Below, one piece after another: positions 50,336-59,704 of a stretch of 64,000 nucleotides of DNA. The stretch's first letter is position 1. Every line of letters begins with the position of its first letter. The position numbers and the translations under genes are program-made. Source of the DNA: DASUPK01 sp963843085 (GTDB lineage: Bacteria; Actinomycetota; Thermoleophilia; Solirubrobacterales; 70-9); NCBI GenBank assembly GCA_963843085.1, contig CAWJJG010000011.1, forward strand, positions 310,001 to 374,000. Direction: 5' to 3'. Below the pieces are notes generated by a model. The model worked only from the letters and a program-made list of their open reading frames with translations. It did not search any database and was not told the origin of the DNA.

Positions 50336-51859
50336 TCACCCGCTCGTGTCGTCAGGCACGATCGGCGGCAGGCCGTCCAATTCGCCTCGCGACGCGGCGA
50401 TCACGGTGCGCGCGACGCCCTCCCAGCTCCAGAGGTGATCCACGCGCTCCGAGAGCGCCAGGCCCGCGTCCCGGCGGCGATCGGGCTCCAGAGCGAGCCA
50501 GCCCTCGAGCCGGTCGGCGAGCTCGCCGACCGCACCGGGGCCGACAGGAAAGCTGAGCAGGCGGCCGAGATCCGGCGGGAGCGCCTCGGCGAGCAGCTGC
50601 GCGACCTCGCGCATCCCGGAGTGATCGGCGGCCGTCGGCGGCACGCCGCAGGCGGCCGACTCTGCGGGGACCATCCCGAAGGCCTCGGGCCATGTGCTCG
50701 GCATCGCGAAGGTGTGGGCGGCCGGCATCACGTCGGCGACCTCGTCGTGCTCGAGGCGGCCGCCGATCAGGATGGATCCCGCCGCCGCCCGTGCGGCATC
50801 GGCATATCCGCCGGGTGGATCCGAGAGAAAGCCCGACAGGATCGGCAGCGGCTCGTCCTCGCCCCCCTCCAAGCCGCGGCCCCTCTCCGCGACGGCGCGA
50901 GCGGCGTCTAGGTCCCCCTCGCCCAGGGCATCGACCAGCGACCGCAGCCCCTCCTCGAAGGCGCCGAAACCGATGAAGAGGATCCGAGGGGCGGGCGCGC
51001 CGGCCGCGCTGCGAGCCCGGTGGACCAGGGGCCAGGCCGCCGCCAGGAGGTCGACGCCCTTGCTGACCAGGAGCTTGCCGACGAAGAGCACGCGCGGGTC
51101 GCCTTCCCCCCAATCGCGGAGGGCCTCGGCGATCGCGGGGCCGTCGCGGCCGAACGAGTCCGCCTCATCAGGGTCCTGCGGCTTCTCCGCCGCGAGGTCG
51201 TCCGCCAGGGCCCGAAGATCGCGCAGCGCCTCATCGTCGGGGTGAGGCCGAAAGCGATGGACGTCCACGCCGGGCGGCCCGAGTCGTGTCCGCTCCGGGA
51301 GCGCCGGATCAGGCACGGTCTCGAACAGAGCCCGCGCCGTGTGGGAGGAGCCGGCGAGAATCCCGGCCGCCGCGTCCGTGCCCTCCCGCGCGTATGGGAC
51401 GAAGCGGTCGGGATGCGGGCGGACCGTGTAGGAGATGTCGGAGCCATGCACCTTGATGGCGAAGCGCAGCCCCGCCCTTGCGAGGATGGCCGGGCCCATG
51501 ACCAGGTGGTTGGCGAGAGCGGCATCCGGCTCTCCGAAGGTCTCGACGACCTCGCGGACTGCCCTGACGTTCGAATCGATGTAGCGGTCGAGCTCCCCGT
51601 CCGTCAGGTCGGGGAAGGTCTTCACCTCGAAGCCCTCGTAGCGGTCGAGGACGTAGACGGGCAGCAGGCCGCCGATGTCCGGGATGTGCACCGTGATGTT
51701 GTCGTTCTCGCGCACCCAGTCCAGCTCCTCCGCCCTGCGGTCCTGACAGAGGAGATGGACCTCGTGCCCCTGAGCGGCGAGGGCCTGCGCCAGGCTGGCG
51801 TTGTAGACGTTGGAACCGGTGCCGCGCAGCAGGTAGCCGTGGAAGATCAGGACGCGCAT
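50336..51859 (-). CDS. GT4-type glycosyltransferase
   Basis: 507 aa from ATG 51857-51859. N-terminal GT-B signature MRVLIFHGYLLRGTGSNVYN with LAQALAAQGHEVHLLCQ. C-terminal nucleotide-sugar half has VLFVGKLLVSKGVDLL, FAMPSTWPEAFGMVPAESAACG (the E-x7-E region) and PPTAADHSGM. It transfers a sugar from an activated donor in the cytoplasm; acceptor and donor unknown. Longer than usual by a central insert (about 240-320). It is 36-40 nt upstream of ctaC in the same direction but reads as a separate unit. Confidence 0.88.
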   Translation of the reverse strand: MRVLIFHGYLLRGTGSNVYNASLAQALAAQGHEVHLLCQDRRAEELDWVRENDNITVHIPDIGGLLPVYVLDRYEGFEVKTFPDLTDGELDRYIDSNVRAVREVVETFGEPDAALANHLVMGPAILARAGLRFAIKVHGSDISYTVRPHPDRFVPYAREGTDAAAGILAGSSHTARALFETVPDPALPERTRLGPPGVDVHRFRPHPDDEALRDLRALADDLAAEKPQDPDEADSFGRDGPAIAEALRDWGEGDPRVLFVGKLLVSKGVDLLAAAWPLVHRARSAAGAPAPRILFIGFGAFEEGLRSLVDALGEGDLDAARAVAERGRGLEGGEDEPLPILSGFLSDPPGGYADAARAAAGSILIGGRLEHDEVADVMPAAHTFAMPSTWPEAFGMVPAESAACGVPPTAADHSGMREVAQLLAEALPPDLGRLLSFPVGPGAVGELADRLEGWLALEPDRRRDAGLALSERVDHLWSWEGVARTVIAASRGELDGLPPIVPDDTSG

Positions 51860-51900
51860 GTGGGCACCGTATTCCGGGCGGCCCGGTAAGGTGCGCGCCG

Positions 51901-52176
51901 ATGCAGAATCCGGAGCAGACCTATCGGCTGAGGGCCCCCGCATCGGGCCGCGAGGCCGTCGCCAAGGTGAAGCCCGACGGTGTCTACCTCGATCGCGAAT
52001 CCGGCGAGGAGATGCGGGTAGCCGCTGCCACGCTGCCGCTCGCTCCCTCCGAATCCGCCCTCGTGCGGGCGCCCGAGAACCTGCGCACCTGCCGCCGCTG
52101 CCGCCAGCTGATCGGGCTGGACGTGAGCGACTGCCCGTACTGCGGGCTCCGGCAGCCGGCCCTCGACGGCTCGTGA
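51901..52176 (+). CDS. Small zinc-ribbon protein
   Basis: 91 aa. After a beta-rich N-terminal part, the C-terminus shows CRRCRQLIGLDVSDCPYC, two CxxC knuckles 12 residues apart that should bind zinc. Function unknown; nucleic-acid or protein contact is typical. It overlaps the following lipoprotein gene by 4 nt (GTGA). Confidence 0.65.
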   Translation: MQNPEQTYRLRAPASGREAVAKVKPDGVYLDRESGEEMRVAAATLPLAPSESALVRAPENLRTCRRCRQLIGLDVSDCPYCGLRQPALDGS

Positions 52177-52490
52177 GCCGTCGATACCTGACCCTCATCC
52201 CGCTGGCCCTGGCCATCGGGCTGATCGCAGCCGGATGCGGAAGCGACAGCTCCGGCGAGACGACGACCCACTCGGTCTCGATCCCGGCCGTGACCTCGCC
52301 GGTCCCCACGGCCGCCTCGACGATCGCGCCGACGACCAGCACTTCGAGCGAAACCGTCACAACGCAGGGAAGCCAGACCATCAACCCGCAGGCGCCCGAC
52401 TCGGCGACCAACGACATCCCGCCGAAGAAGGGCAGTCCTCAGGCCGCGTTCGAGCAGCAGTGCAAGCAGAACCCGTCTGCTTGCGGCTGA
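52173..52490 (+). CDS. Small Ser/Thr-rich lipoprotein
   Basis: 105 aa from GTG 52173. A short signal helix (LTLIPLALAIGLIAAGC) ends in lipobox A-A-G-C, followed by a Ser/Thr-rich linker with repeated TTS/PT units and a C-terminal pair of cysteines (QQCKQNPSACG). Likely a membrane-anchored surface peptide. No family. Coupled to the zinc-ribbon gene upstream; convergent with the secreted protein gene by 1 nt. Confidence 0.65.
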   Translation: MSRRYLTLIPLALAIGLIAAGCGSDSSGETTTHSVSIPAVTSPVPTAASTIAPTTSTSSETVTTQGSQTINPQAPDSATNDIPPKKGSPQAAFEQQCKQNPSACG

Positions 52491-52491
52491 G

Positions 52492-53283
52492 TTACTTCTT
52501 CTTGCCCGGCTTCTTCGGTGCGGACTGGTTCGGGTCCGCGACCACCGTCGCCGAGTAGAGCAGGCGGGCGGTGTTGTAGACGCAGCCGTAGGAGCGCTGC
52601 GTGCCGAGGGCGTCCTGCGGCCTCCCGGCCAGGATGTCGTCGGTGGAGGTGCACTTGCCCTTCTTGCGACTGGCGACCCACTTGGTGTTCGCGCTCTGGT
52701 TGATCGCGAAGGCGGGCACCCAGGTCGGCACCGACAGCGCCACCACGTTGTTCGGCTTGACGCGAAGCGGGGTGTCCAGCGTGAAGGTGGTCGTCTGCCC
52801 GAGGAAGGTCGAGAGGTCCTCGACCGGGGACTGGGACTTGAGCTTGTAGATCGGCTTCCCCTTCTTGATCGACTTCATGATCGGCTTGAGCACCGCGATC
52901 CTCGCCTTGGGAGCCCCCCCGAAAGTCTTGCTGAAGAAGTCGTAGTCGCTCTGGTTGTTGTTGTTCGGGTTCGGCTTGGTGCTGGGCGAACCGGTCTTGA
53001 TCGACCAGGCGACGACCCGTCCGCGAACCGAGACGACGAAGGGGTTCTTGCTGCCGGTGATTTTCGTCTGGAATCCCGTGGTCTTGCCGATCGCCTGACA
53101 GTTCGTCGGGCAGGAGGGCAGCGCGGGCGTCGCGGCGCCGAGGACGATCACGCGCGGTGCGGCCCCGGCGACGCCGGTGCCGATCACGGCAGCGAGCGCG
53201 GCGCAGAACACCGCGACAGCCATCGCGACGCTCCACTTGTGCAGGCGTGCCGGTGCGTGAGCTTCGTGGCCCATGGACTTCAT
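52492..53283 (-). CDS. Secreted protein with N-terminal CPTNC motif
   Basis: 263 aa from ATG 53281-53283, chosen since AAGGAG lies 6 nt upstream. Signal helix SVAMAVAVFCAALAAVIGTG, cut after AGA. Mature protein begins PRVIVLGAATPALPSCPTNCQAIGK, then FQTKITGSKNPFVVSVRGRVVAW and a beta-rich region. Two further cysteines (KGKCTSTDD, SYGCVYNTA) probably pair. The end is Lys-rich (APKKPGKKK). Family unnamed; style shared with other secreted proteins in this window. Confidence 0.7.
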   Translation of the reverse strand: MKSMGHEAHAPARLHKWSVAMAVAVFCAALAAVIGTGVAGAAPRVIVLGAATPALPSCPTNCQAIGKTTGFQTKITGSKNPFVVSVRGRVVAWSIKTGSPSTKPNPNNNNQSDYDFFSKTFGGAPKARIAVLKPIMKSIKKGKPIYKLKSQSPVEDLSTFLGQTTTFTLDTPLRVKPNNVVALSVPTWVPAFAINQSANTKWVASRKKGKCTSTDDILAGRPQDALGTQRSYGCVYNTARLLYSATVVADPNQSAPKKPGKKK

Positions 53284-53349
53284 TGAACACTCCTTTTGGG
53301 GGAGGGTTGCGGGGTTTCCTTGCAATCGGGACCAGTAGGGTTCACCGCG

Positions 53350-53550
53350 ATGGAGGGCGAATCCGCATTCCAGAGCTATTTGAACGGCGCGCTGGACACT
53401 TTCGGGATCGCCGCGGACGAGGAGGAGCGGACCGTGATGACCGGGGTCTGGTCCCTCTATGAACCCGGCATGGAGCTGCTCCAGGACAGCGACCTCGACG
53501 GCATCGAGCCCGAGCTGTACCCCGATCTCTCCCAGCCTCCGGCCGGATGA
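53350..53550 (+). CDS. AtzG-like (DUF4089) small amidase partner
   Basis: 66 aa from ATG 53350, a helix-rich acidic protein (FQSYLNGALDTFGIAADEEERTVMTGVW...LYPDLSQP). Its size, its helical layout and the gene order (immediately before an amidase, ATGA overlap) fit AtzG/DUF4089 or GatC-like subunits that scaffold AtzE-type amidases. Assignment rests mainly on context. Confidence 0.55.
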   Translation: MEGESAFQSYLNGALDTFGIAADEEERTVMTGVWSLYEPGMELLQDSDLDGIEPELYPDLSQPPAG

Positions 53551-54896
53551 GCGGGCTGGATCTCCCCCTTCGCGAGCAGACGGCCCGGATCGCGGCCGGC
53601 GAGCTCGACGCGGATGAGCTGCTCGACGCCTGCCTCGCCCGGATCGAGGAGCGCAACCCCGACCTGAACGCGGTGGTCGCGACGTTCCCCGACCGCTCCC
53701 GCGAGATGCTCGAGCAGGCCCCCGACGGCCCGCTGCGCGGCGTCCCGGTCCTGATCAAGGACGAATGGCCGCTGCCCTGGCGCGCGGAGACGGTCGGCGC
53801 TGCCTCGGTGCCGGGGGTGACGCTCGAGCCCGGCGAGTCGGGTCCCTACCGGGCCCTGCGCGACGCCGGAGCGGTGATCGCGGGCATCGCGAACATGCAC
53901 GAGCTGGGGTCGAGCAGCACGGGCAACGCCTCCGTTTACGGCGCCGCCCATAACCCCTGGGACCTCGAGCGCTGCCCGGGCGGCTCCTCCAGCGGGCCGG
54001 CGGCGGCGGTCGCCGGCGGGATGGTCTCCGGCGCCGTCGGCGCCGATGGCCTCGGCTCGATCCGCTATCCCGCCGCCTACTGCGGGCTCACGGGCCTGAA
54101 GCCCACCTTCGGCCGCTCGGCGATGGAGGGCCACCACATCGTGAACACCGAGACGATCGTGTCCGGGCCGCTCTGCCGGGACGCCGCGGACGCTCGGCTG
54201 CTCGCCTCCGCGCTCTTCTGCGAGGAGCTGCCCGCAGGCCAGCCGAGCGGTCTCCGCATCGGCGTCATCCGGGATCCCTACTGGAGCGACTCGGCGCCGG
54301 GCGTACGCGAATCCTGCGAATCGGCGCTGGAGGCCTTGCGGGGCGAGACCGGCGGCGAGGTGATCGAGGTGGAGCTTCCCGATCTCGACCTGATCCTGCC
54401 GGCGTCGCTGCTCGTCGCCCAGGCGGAGGAGGCCGCGCACCTCGTCCCCGGAGTGCTCAACGAGCTCAGCCCGGAGCTGAGCCTGATCAACCGCAGCGTC
54501 CTCAAGCTGCGCGCCCTGCTGCCCCTGAGCCTGACGTCGCGGGCGTTCAAGGTGCGAGCCAAGGTTCGGAGAGACCTTGCGGCGCTGTTCGATGGAATCG
54601 ACCTGCTCGCCTGGCCGACGGTTCCCGCCGTGGCGCCCTCGCTCACCGAGCCCTTGATCGAGCTGCCCTCGGGCGTCGAGTCCGCCGACGCCGGCAACGC
54701 CCGTCAGGGCGTGCTCGCCAACCTCACGGGTGTTCCGGGCGTCAGCCTCCCGGTCGGCCTGGACGGAGGGATGCCGGCGGCCCTCCAGCTGCTCGGCACG
54801 TGGGGTTCGGATGCTCTGCTGCTCGACGCCGCCGAGGCGCTCGAGCGCGCCACGGACCGCGAGTTCGTGGAACTCCGGCCGGCCGCCGTCGCCTGA
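53547..54896 (+). CDS. Amidase signature enzyme (AtzE/GatA-like)
   Basis: 449 aa. The Ser-cisSer-Lys triad is visible: Lys in PVLIKDEWPLP (about 71), cis-Ser in CPGGSSSGPAAAVAGG and nucleophile Ser in GADGLGSIRYPAAYCG; the usual G-G-S there is L-G-S. It hydrolyses an amide with unknown substrate. The small upstream gene is probably its second subunit. GatA of tRNA amidation is less likely because no gatB is near. Confidence 0.85.
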   Translation: MSGLDLPLREQTARIAAGELDADELLDACLARIEERNPDLNAVVATFPDRSREMLEQAPDGPLRGVPVLIKDEWPLPWRAETVGAASVPGVTLEPGESGPYRALRDAGAVIAGIANMHELGSSSTGNASVYGAAHNPWDLERCPGGSSSGPAAAVAGGMVSGAVGADGLGSIRYPAAYCGLTGLKPTFGRSAMEGHHIVNTETIVSGPLCRDAADARLLASALFCEELPAGQPSGLRIGVIRDPYWSDSAPGVRESCESALEALRGETGGEVIEVELPDLDLILPASLLVAQAEEAAHLVPGVLNELSPELSLINRSVLKLRALLPLSLTSRAFKVRAKVRRDLAALFDGIDLLAWPTVPAVAPSLTEPLIELPSGVESADAGNARQGVLANLTGVPGVSLPVGLDGGMPAALQLLGTWGSDALLLDAAEALERATDREFVELRPAAVA

Positions 54897-54912
54897 GCCC
54901 TAGGGCCGCCGC

Positions 54913-55842
54913 GTGAGTCGCAGGGCCTGGGTCGCGTTCGCGGCGCTCTCACTGATCTGGGGCGTGCCGTACCTGTTCATCAAGGTGGCCGTCGACGGCG
55001 GCATCTCGCCGCTGTTCCTCTCCTGGGCGCGGATCGTGCTCGGCGCCGGGCTGCTGTTCGCGATCGTGCCGCGCCAGAGCGTGGAGATGTTCCGGAGCGG
55101 CCCGCGCCCGTGGATGCTCGGCTACGCGCTCGCCGAGATGGTGATCCCGTTCCCGCTCATCTCCTTCGGGGAGGAGCACGTCGACTCATCGATCGCCGCG
55201 ATCCTGATTGCGACCGTCCCCCTGCTGATCGCGCTGCTGGCGCTCCGCTTCGACCACAGCGAACGGCCGACGAGGACTCGTCTCGTCGGCATGCTCCTCG
55301 GACTGGCCGGCGTGGTGGCGCTCGTGGGAATCGACCTGAGCACGGATTCCGACGCGCTGCTCGGCGCCGCCGCCATCCTGGTTGCCGCCCTCGGGTACGC
55401 GATCGGACCGATGGTGATGAAACGGCACCTCGTCGGCTACGACCCGCGAGCGGCGATCGCCGCAAGCCTCGCGATCGCCGGCGTGCTCCTCACCCCCGCG
55501 GGACTGCTCACCATCCCCAGCTCGATGCCCCACGTGGATGCGCTGGCATCGGTGGTCGTTCTCGGGATCGTCTGCACGGCGACCGCGTTCGTGATCCTGA
55601 TGATCCTGGTCGGGGAGGTCGGCGCGGGACGGGCATCGGTGATCACCTACGTCAACCCGGTGGTCGCCGTGGCTCTCGGCGTCGCGATCCTGGGCGAGGC
55701 GCCCGGGGCGGGCGCGATCGCCGGACTGCTGCTGATCCTGGCGGGATCGTGGTTGGCGACCGGCGGGAGGCCTCCACCCGGCCCACGGGCTTCTGTGACG
55801 CACCTCCGGGGCCGGTCCAGGCCGCCGGTTATCGTCCCCTGA
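54913..55842 (+). CDS. EamA/DMT-family transporter
   Basis: 309 aa from GTG 54913, ten membrane helices formed by two EamA halves (AFAALSLIWGVPYLFIKVAVDGG at the start of the first; AAILVAALGYAIGPMVMKRHL in the second). The last conserved stretch is SVITYVNPVVAVALGVAILGE. Probably exports small metabolites or amino acids. 16 nt after the amidase stop, so perhaps the same message. Confidence 0.85.
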   Translation: MSRRAWVAFAALSLIWGVPYLFIKVAVDGGISPLFLSWARIVLGAGLLFAIVPRQSVEMFRSGPRPWMLGYALAEMVIPFPLISFGEEHVDSSIAAILIATVPLLIALLALRFDHSERPTRTRLVGMLLGLAGVVALVGIDLSTDSDALLGAAAILVAALGYAIGPMVMKRHLVGYDPRAAIAASLAIAGVLLTPAGLLTIPSSMPHVDALASVVVLGIVCTATAFVILMILVGEVGAGRASVITYVNPVVAVALGVAILGEAPGAGAIAGLLLILAGSWLATGGRPPPGPRASVTHLRGRSRPPVIVP

Positions 55843-55844
55843 CA

Positions 55845-56825
55845 GTGACCGCCATCGAGACGCAGCAGCTTGCTCGCGAATTCGAGGGCGGCATCAGGGC
55901 CGTCGACGGCGTCGACCTCGCCGTCGCCGAGGGGGAGATCTACGGCTTCCTGGGACCGAACGGCGCGGGCAAGACCACCACGGTCCGGATGCTCACGACG
56001 CTGCTCCAGCCGACCGGGGGGCGGGCGATCGTCGCCGGGTTCGATGTGGCGAAGGACCCCGGACAGGTTCGACGGAAGATCGGCGTGGCCCTGCAGGAGG
56101 CCGCTCTCGACCCGTTGATGACGGGGCGGGAGCTCCTCCAGCTCCAGGCGACCCTGCACGGCATCAAGAAGTCGGAGGGCGCGGAGCGCGGCCAGTGGCT
56201 CCTCGACCGGGTCGGGCTGACGCTGGCCGCCGACCGGCGGGTCGGGACCTACTCCGGCGGGATGCGACGGAGGCTCGACCTGGCCTCCGCCCTGATCCAT
56301 CGCCCAGAGGTCCTCTTTCTCGACGAGCCGACCACCGGCCTCGACCCCGTCAGCCGCAGGGCGATCTGGGAGGAGGTCCGCAAGCTGAACGCCGAGGGGA
56401 ACACCGTCTTCCTGACCACCCAGTACCTGGAGGAGGCCGACCAGCTCGCTGACCGCGTGGGGATCATCTCCGGCGGCCGCCTCGTCGCCGAGGGCACTCC
56501 GACGGCGCTCAAGGCCGAGGTCGGCAAGCCGCACCTCGAGCTCTCCCTCGTGGAGCAGGCCGGCAAGGAGTCCCGGGCCGAGGAGGTGCTGGCGCGGTTC
56601 GGCCGGCCCCTGCCCGCGCGTGACGGCACCCTGATGGTCGAGCTCGAGCACGGGACCTCCGAGGTCGGGCCGATCGTGGTGGCCCTGAACCAGGCGGGGC
56701 TCGACGTCGAGTCGCTCGACCTCGTCCAACCCACCCTGGACGACGTCTTCGTCAACAAGACCGGCCAGCACCTGGAGGGCGCCTCGAAGGAGGAGACCGG
56801 CGACACCGAGGCGATCGCCGAGTGA
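55845..56825 (+). CDS. ABC transporter ATPase, DrrA-like
   Basis: 326 aa from GTG 55845. Walker A GPNGAGKTTT, signature TYSGGMRRRLDLA, Walker B VLFLDEPTTGLDP, and the D-loop/H-loop region FLTTQYLEEADQLADRV. The C-terminal domain (about 225-315) matches DrrA-type exporters of drugs or lipids. It powers the two permease genes that follow, with a 4-nt overlap. Confidence 0.93.
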   Translation: MTAIETQQLAREFEGGIRAVDGVDLAVAEGEIYGFLGPNGAGKTTTVRMLTTLLQPTGGRAIVAGFDVAKDPGQVRRKIGVALQEAALDPLMTGRELLQLQATLHGIKKSEGAERGQWLLDRVGLTLAADRRVGTYSGGMRRRLDLASALIHRPEVLFLDEPTTGLDPVSRRAIWEEVRKLNAEGNTVFLTTQYLEEADQLADRVGIISGGRLVAEGTPTALKAEVGKPHLELSLVEQAGKESRAEEVLARFGRPLPARDGTLMVELEHGTSEVGPIVVALNQAGLDVESLDLVQPTLDDVFVNKTGQHLEGASKEETGDTEAIAE

Positions 56826-57613
56826 TCGAGAGCCTCACGACCAACGCGCGGGTCGTCTCCGCGCTCGGGAAGCGGTCCGTGATGCAGACCCTGCGCCGGC
56901 CCCAGCTGGCTGCGCCGCTGATCCTCTTCCCCACGGCGCTGCTCGCCATCCAGACCGCCGGCGCGGGGAATGCGGTCCACCTCCCCGGGTTCCCGCCGGT
57001 CAACAACTTCCTCTCCTTCATGCTCGCCGGCGCGATCGTGCAGTCGGTGATGATGACCGGGAACTCCGGCGCGATCGCCTTCGCGATCGACATCGAGATG
57101 GGCTTCACCGACCGCCTCTTCGCGGCGCCGATCTCTCGGTACGCGGTGGTGCTCGGCAGGCTGGTGGCGACCGCGGTCCTCGGCGCCATCATCGCCGTCT
57201 ACTTCATCCTGCTCGGCCTGATCTTCGGCGCGTCGTTCGACGAGGGCCTCCCGGCCGCGATCTGGATCGTCTTCCTCACCTCGGCGTCCGCGCTCGCGTT
57301 CGGCTCGATCGGCGCCTCGATCGCGCTGAAGACGAACAGCGCCAGCGTGGTCCAGGGAATCTTCCCGCTGGTCTTCGTGATCCTCTTTCTCTCCGACGCG
57401 TTCTTCCCGGCGAACCTGATGCTCGACCCGGCCGGATGGGTCGCCCAGTACAACCCGCTCAGCTTCATCGTCAACGGGATCCGCGAGCCGGTGATCGACG
57501 GATGGCATCTGACCACCCAGCTCAAGGCGATCGGCGCGGTCATCGTGGTGGGCGCGATCGGGCTCACGCTCTGCCGGTTCGCGCTCCAGGGCCGCGTGCG
57601 GAGGGGAGTCTGA
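56822..57613 (+). CDS. ABC-2 type permease
   Basis: 263 aa from GTG 56822, six helices. DrrB-like blocks are INNFLSFMLAGAIVQSVMMTG and PANLMLDPAGWVAQYNPLS. Encoded between the ATPase and a second permease, overlapping both (4 and 1 nt), so the exporter is probably a heterodimer. Confidence 0.88.
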   Translation: MIESLTTNARVVSALGKRSVMQTLRRPQLAAPLILFPTALLAIQTAGAGNAVHLPGFPPVNNFLSFMLAGAIVQSVMMTGNSGAIAFAIDIEMGFTDRLFAAPISRYAVVLGRLVATAVLGAIIAVYFILLGLIFGASFDEGLPAAIWIVFLTSASALAFGSIGASIALKTNSASVVQGIFPLVFVILFLSDAFFPANLMLDPAGWVAQYNPLSFIVNGIREPVIDGWHLTTQLKAIGAVIVVGAIGLTLCRFALQGRVRRGV

Positions 57614-58398
57614 TGGGACACCTGCGGGAGAGGTGGCGGGCCTGGACCGCGATGGTGCTCGCCCTCGTCCGCCGGGCCCTGAACGAGATCTTCCGTGTGC
57701 CCGGAGCAGCGATCCCGGGGATCCTCGCCCCTGCGATCTTCTTCCTCGGGCTGACGAGCGTCTTCGGCAGCCTCACCCTGCTCCCCGGCTTCACCACCTC
57801 CAGCTACCAGAGCTTCCTGATCCCGGTGAGCATGCTCCAGGGGGCGGGCTTCACGGGCGCAGCGACCGGAGTGAACCTCGCTCGCGACATCGAGCAGGGC
57901 TGGTTCGACCGGCTGCTGGCCGCCCCCGCCCCGCGCCCGGTGCTGCTCGCCGGGCTCGTCCTCTCGGCGAGCCTTCGCTCGCTCCTGCCGGCCACGTTCC
58001 TGCTCGCCGTCGGCTTCGCGGTCGGCGTGCACTGGCCGGGGCTCGTCGGGCTGCTGCTGGCGCTCTTCCTCGTCATGGGCATGGCCGTCGTGGCCGCGAC
58101 GTGGGGCACGTCGCTGGCCTTCCGCTTCAAGACCCAGTCGGCGGCGCCGCTGATGCAGATCGGGATGCTGCTCGCCGTCCTCACCACGACCGCATACGCG
58201 CCCCAGAGCCTGCTCACCGGCTGGCTGCAGACGGTGGCGAAGTACAACCCCGTCACCCAGGTCGTCGACGCGGCGCGCCAGGGCTTCGTCGGGACCGTGA
58301 CCTGGTCCGACACCTGGCCCGGCCTGGTGACTCTGGTCGGGCTCGCCGCCCTGCTCAGCTTCTTCGCCCTGCGCGGCATGCGCCGCATGACTGTGTGA
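57613..58398 (+). CDS. ABC-2 type permease, second subunit
   Basis: 261 aa from ATG 57613, which overlaps the preceding stop. Six helices; DrrB-like blocks QGAGFTGAATGVNLARDIEQG and TGWLQTVAKYNPVTQVVDA. It forms the partner of the upstream permease. Cargo unknown. Confidence 0.88.
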   Translation: MGHLRERWRAWTAMVLALVRRALNEIFRVPGAAIPGILAPAIFFLGLTSVFGSLTLLPGFTTSSYQSFLIPVSMLQGAGFTGAATGVNLARDIEQGWFDRLLAAPAPRPVLLAGLVLSASLRSLLPATFLLAVGFAVGVHWPGLVGLLLALFLVMGMAVVAATWGTSLAFRFKTQSAAPLMQIGMLLAVLTTTAYAPQSLLTGWLQTVAKYNPVTQVVDAARQGFVGTVTWSDTWPGLVTLVGLAALLSFFALRGMRRMTV

Positions 58399-58434
58399 GG
58401 GTGCGTCGCAGGGAAGCGAGACGCAACCCGTCTG

Positions 58435-59688
58435 ATGGCGAAGCCGATTACCCAAGACCTCACGAGCCAGGTCCTCGCGATCGCCGAGGAGACCCTGCGC
58501 GGCAACTGGATCGACGGAGAGCGCGACGGCGTCCACTACGGCTACTGCCGCCCGAGCCCGGGCCATTACCCCTGGCAGTGGTACTGGGACTCCTGCTTCC
58601 ACGCGATCGCATGGCGCCGCTTCGACCGCGCCCGCGCCGAGAGCGAGCTCCGCAGCCTTCTCGCCGGCGGCACCGAGGACGGCTTCATCGGGCACACGAT
58701 CTTCTGGCACGGCCACGTCGACTGGCAGCGCCGCTGGACCTACAACGTCACCTCCAAGAGGGCGGCCAACACCTCGACGATCCAGCCGCCGCTGCTCGCC
58801 TGGGCGTGGCAGATCGCGGTCGGCGACCCCCGGGAAGAGCCGCGCATCGCGGCCCATCACCGCTGGCTCGAGGCCAACCGCGACCTCGACGGCGACGGCC
58901 TGCTCTGGATCGTGCAGCCCGACGAGTCCGGACTCGACTCCTCGCCCAAGTTCGACGCGGTCTGGGGCCTCCGCGCCCACGCCCGGCCCCTGTTCCCGTT
59001 CCTGATCGCGCGCAACCGCCGCCTCGGCTGGAACGCGCACCGGGTGCTCGGCGCCGGCGGCCCGCTGCTCTGCGAGGTCGTCACCAACGTGCTCTGGTGC
59101 CTGGCGCGACTGGCGGGCGGCGAGCCCTCGATCACTCCCCGGATCGTCGAGCGCCTCTGGGACGAGCGGCGCGGGCTCTTCCTCGACCTCGCGCGGGGCG
59201 ACCTGGCCCACTCGGACAGAACCGATCCGGTGGCCGGCGGCGATCGCCGAATCCGGACCTCGACCTGGTCCGCCCTCGCCCCCCTAGCCCTCCCCGACCT
59301 GCCCGAGGAGATCGGTCGTCGCCTGGTGGAGGAGCACCTCCTGGACCAGCGCAGGTACTGGCTCCCCTTCCCACCCACGTCGGTCTCGGTGGAGGAGCCG
59401 ACCTTCGAACCGCGGAAGTGGAAGGGCCCGTGGTGGCGTCTCTACTGGCGCGGCCCGACCTGGATCAACTCGGCCTGGATGATCTGGCTGGGCCTACTCC
59501 GCCTTGGCTATGACGCCGAGGCGGCGGAGATGGCAAAACGGCTGAGCCAGGCGGTCGCGCAGGAGCGCCTGCGCGAGTTCTACGAGCCCTACTCGGGCGA
59601 GGGACTCGGCGCGAAGGAGTTCGGCTGGTCCTCGCTGATCGCGGAGCTCGCGGAACCCGACCCGGCGGCCGCCGGGTCCTATCTCTGA
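58435..59688 (+). CDS. GH63-like glycoside hydrolase (mannosylglycerate hydrolase type)
   Basis: 417 aa, (alpha/alpha)6 barrel. The catalytic Asp lies in QWYWDSCFHAIAWRRF (about 44-59), a hallmark W-D-S-x-F of GH63 and trehalase-like enzymes. NTSTIQPPLLAWAW, RGPTWINSAWMIW and the C-terminal EFYEPYSGEGLGAKEFGWSS (base Glu) are also present. No signal peptide, so it is cytoplasmic. The expected substrate class is mannosylglycerate, glucosylglycerate or similar osmolytes. Single gene, 36 nt after the exporter. Confidence 0.85.
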   Translation: MAKPITQDLTSQVLAIAEETLRGNWIDGERDGVHYGYCRPSPGHYPWQWYWDSCFHAIAWRRFDRARAESELRSLLAGGTEDGFIGHTIFWHGHVDWQRRWTYNVTSKRAANTSTIQPPLLAWAWQIAVGDPREEPRIAAHHRWLEANRDLDGDGLLWIVQPDESGLDSSPKFDAVWGLRAHARPLFPFLIARNRRLGWNAHRVLGAGGPLLCEVVTNVLWCLARLAGGEPSITPRIVERLWDERRGLFLDLARGDLAHSDRTDPVAGGDRRIRTSTWSALAPLALPDLPEEIGRRLVEEHLLDQRRYWLPFPPTSVSVEEPTFEPRKWKGPWWRLYWRGPTWINSAWMIWLGLLRLGYDAEAAEMAKRLSQAVAQERLREFYEPYSGEGLGAKEFGWSSLIAELAEPDPAAAGSYL

Positions 59689-59704
59689 GAATCCGTTTTC
59701 GTGA

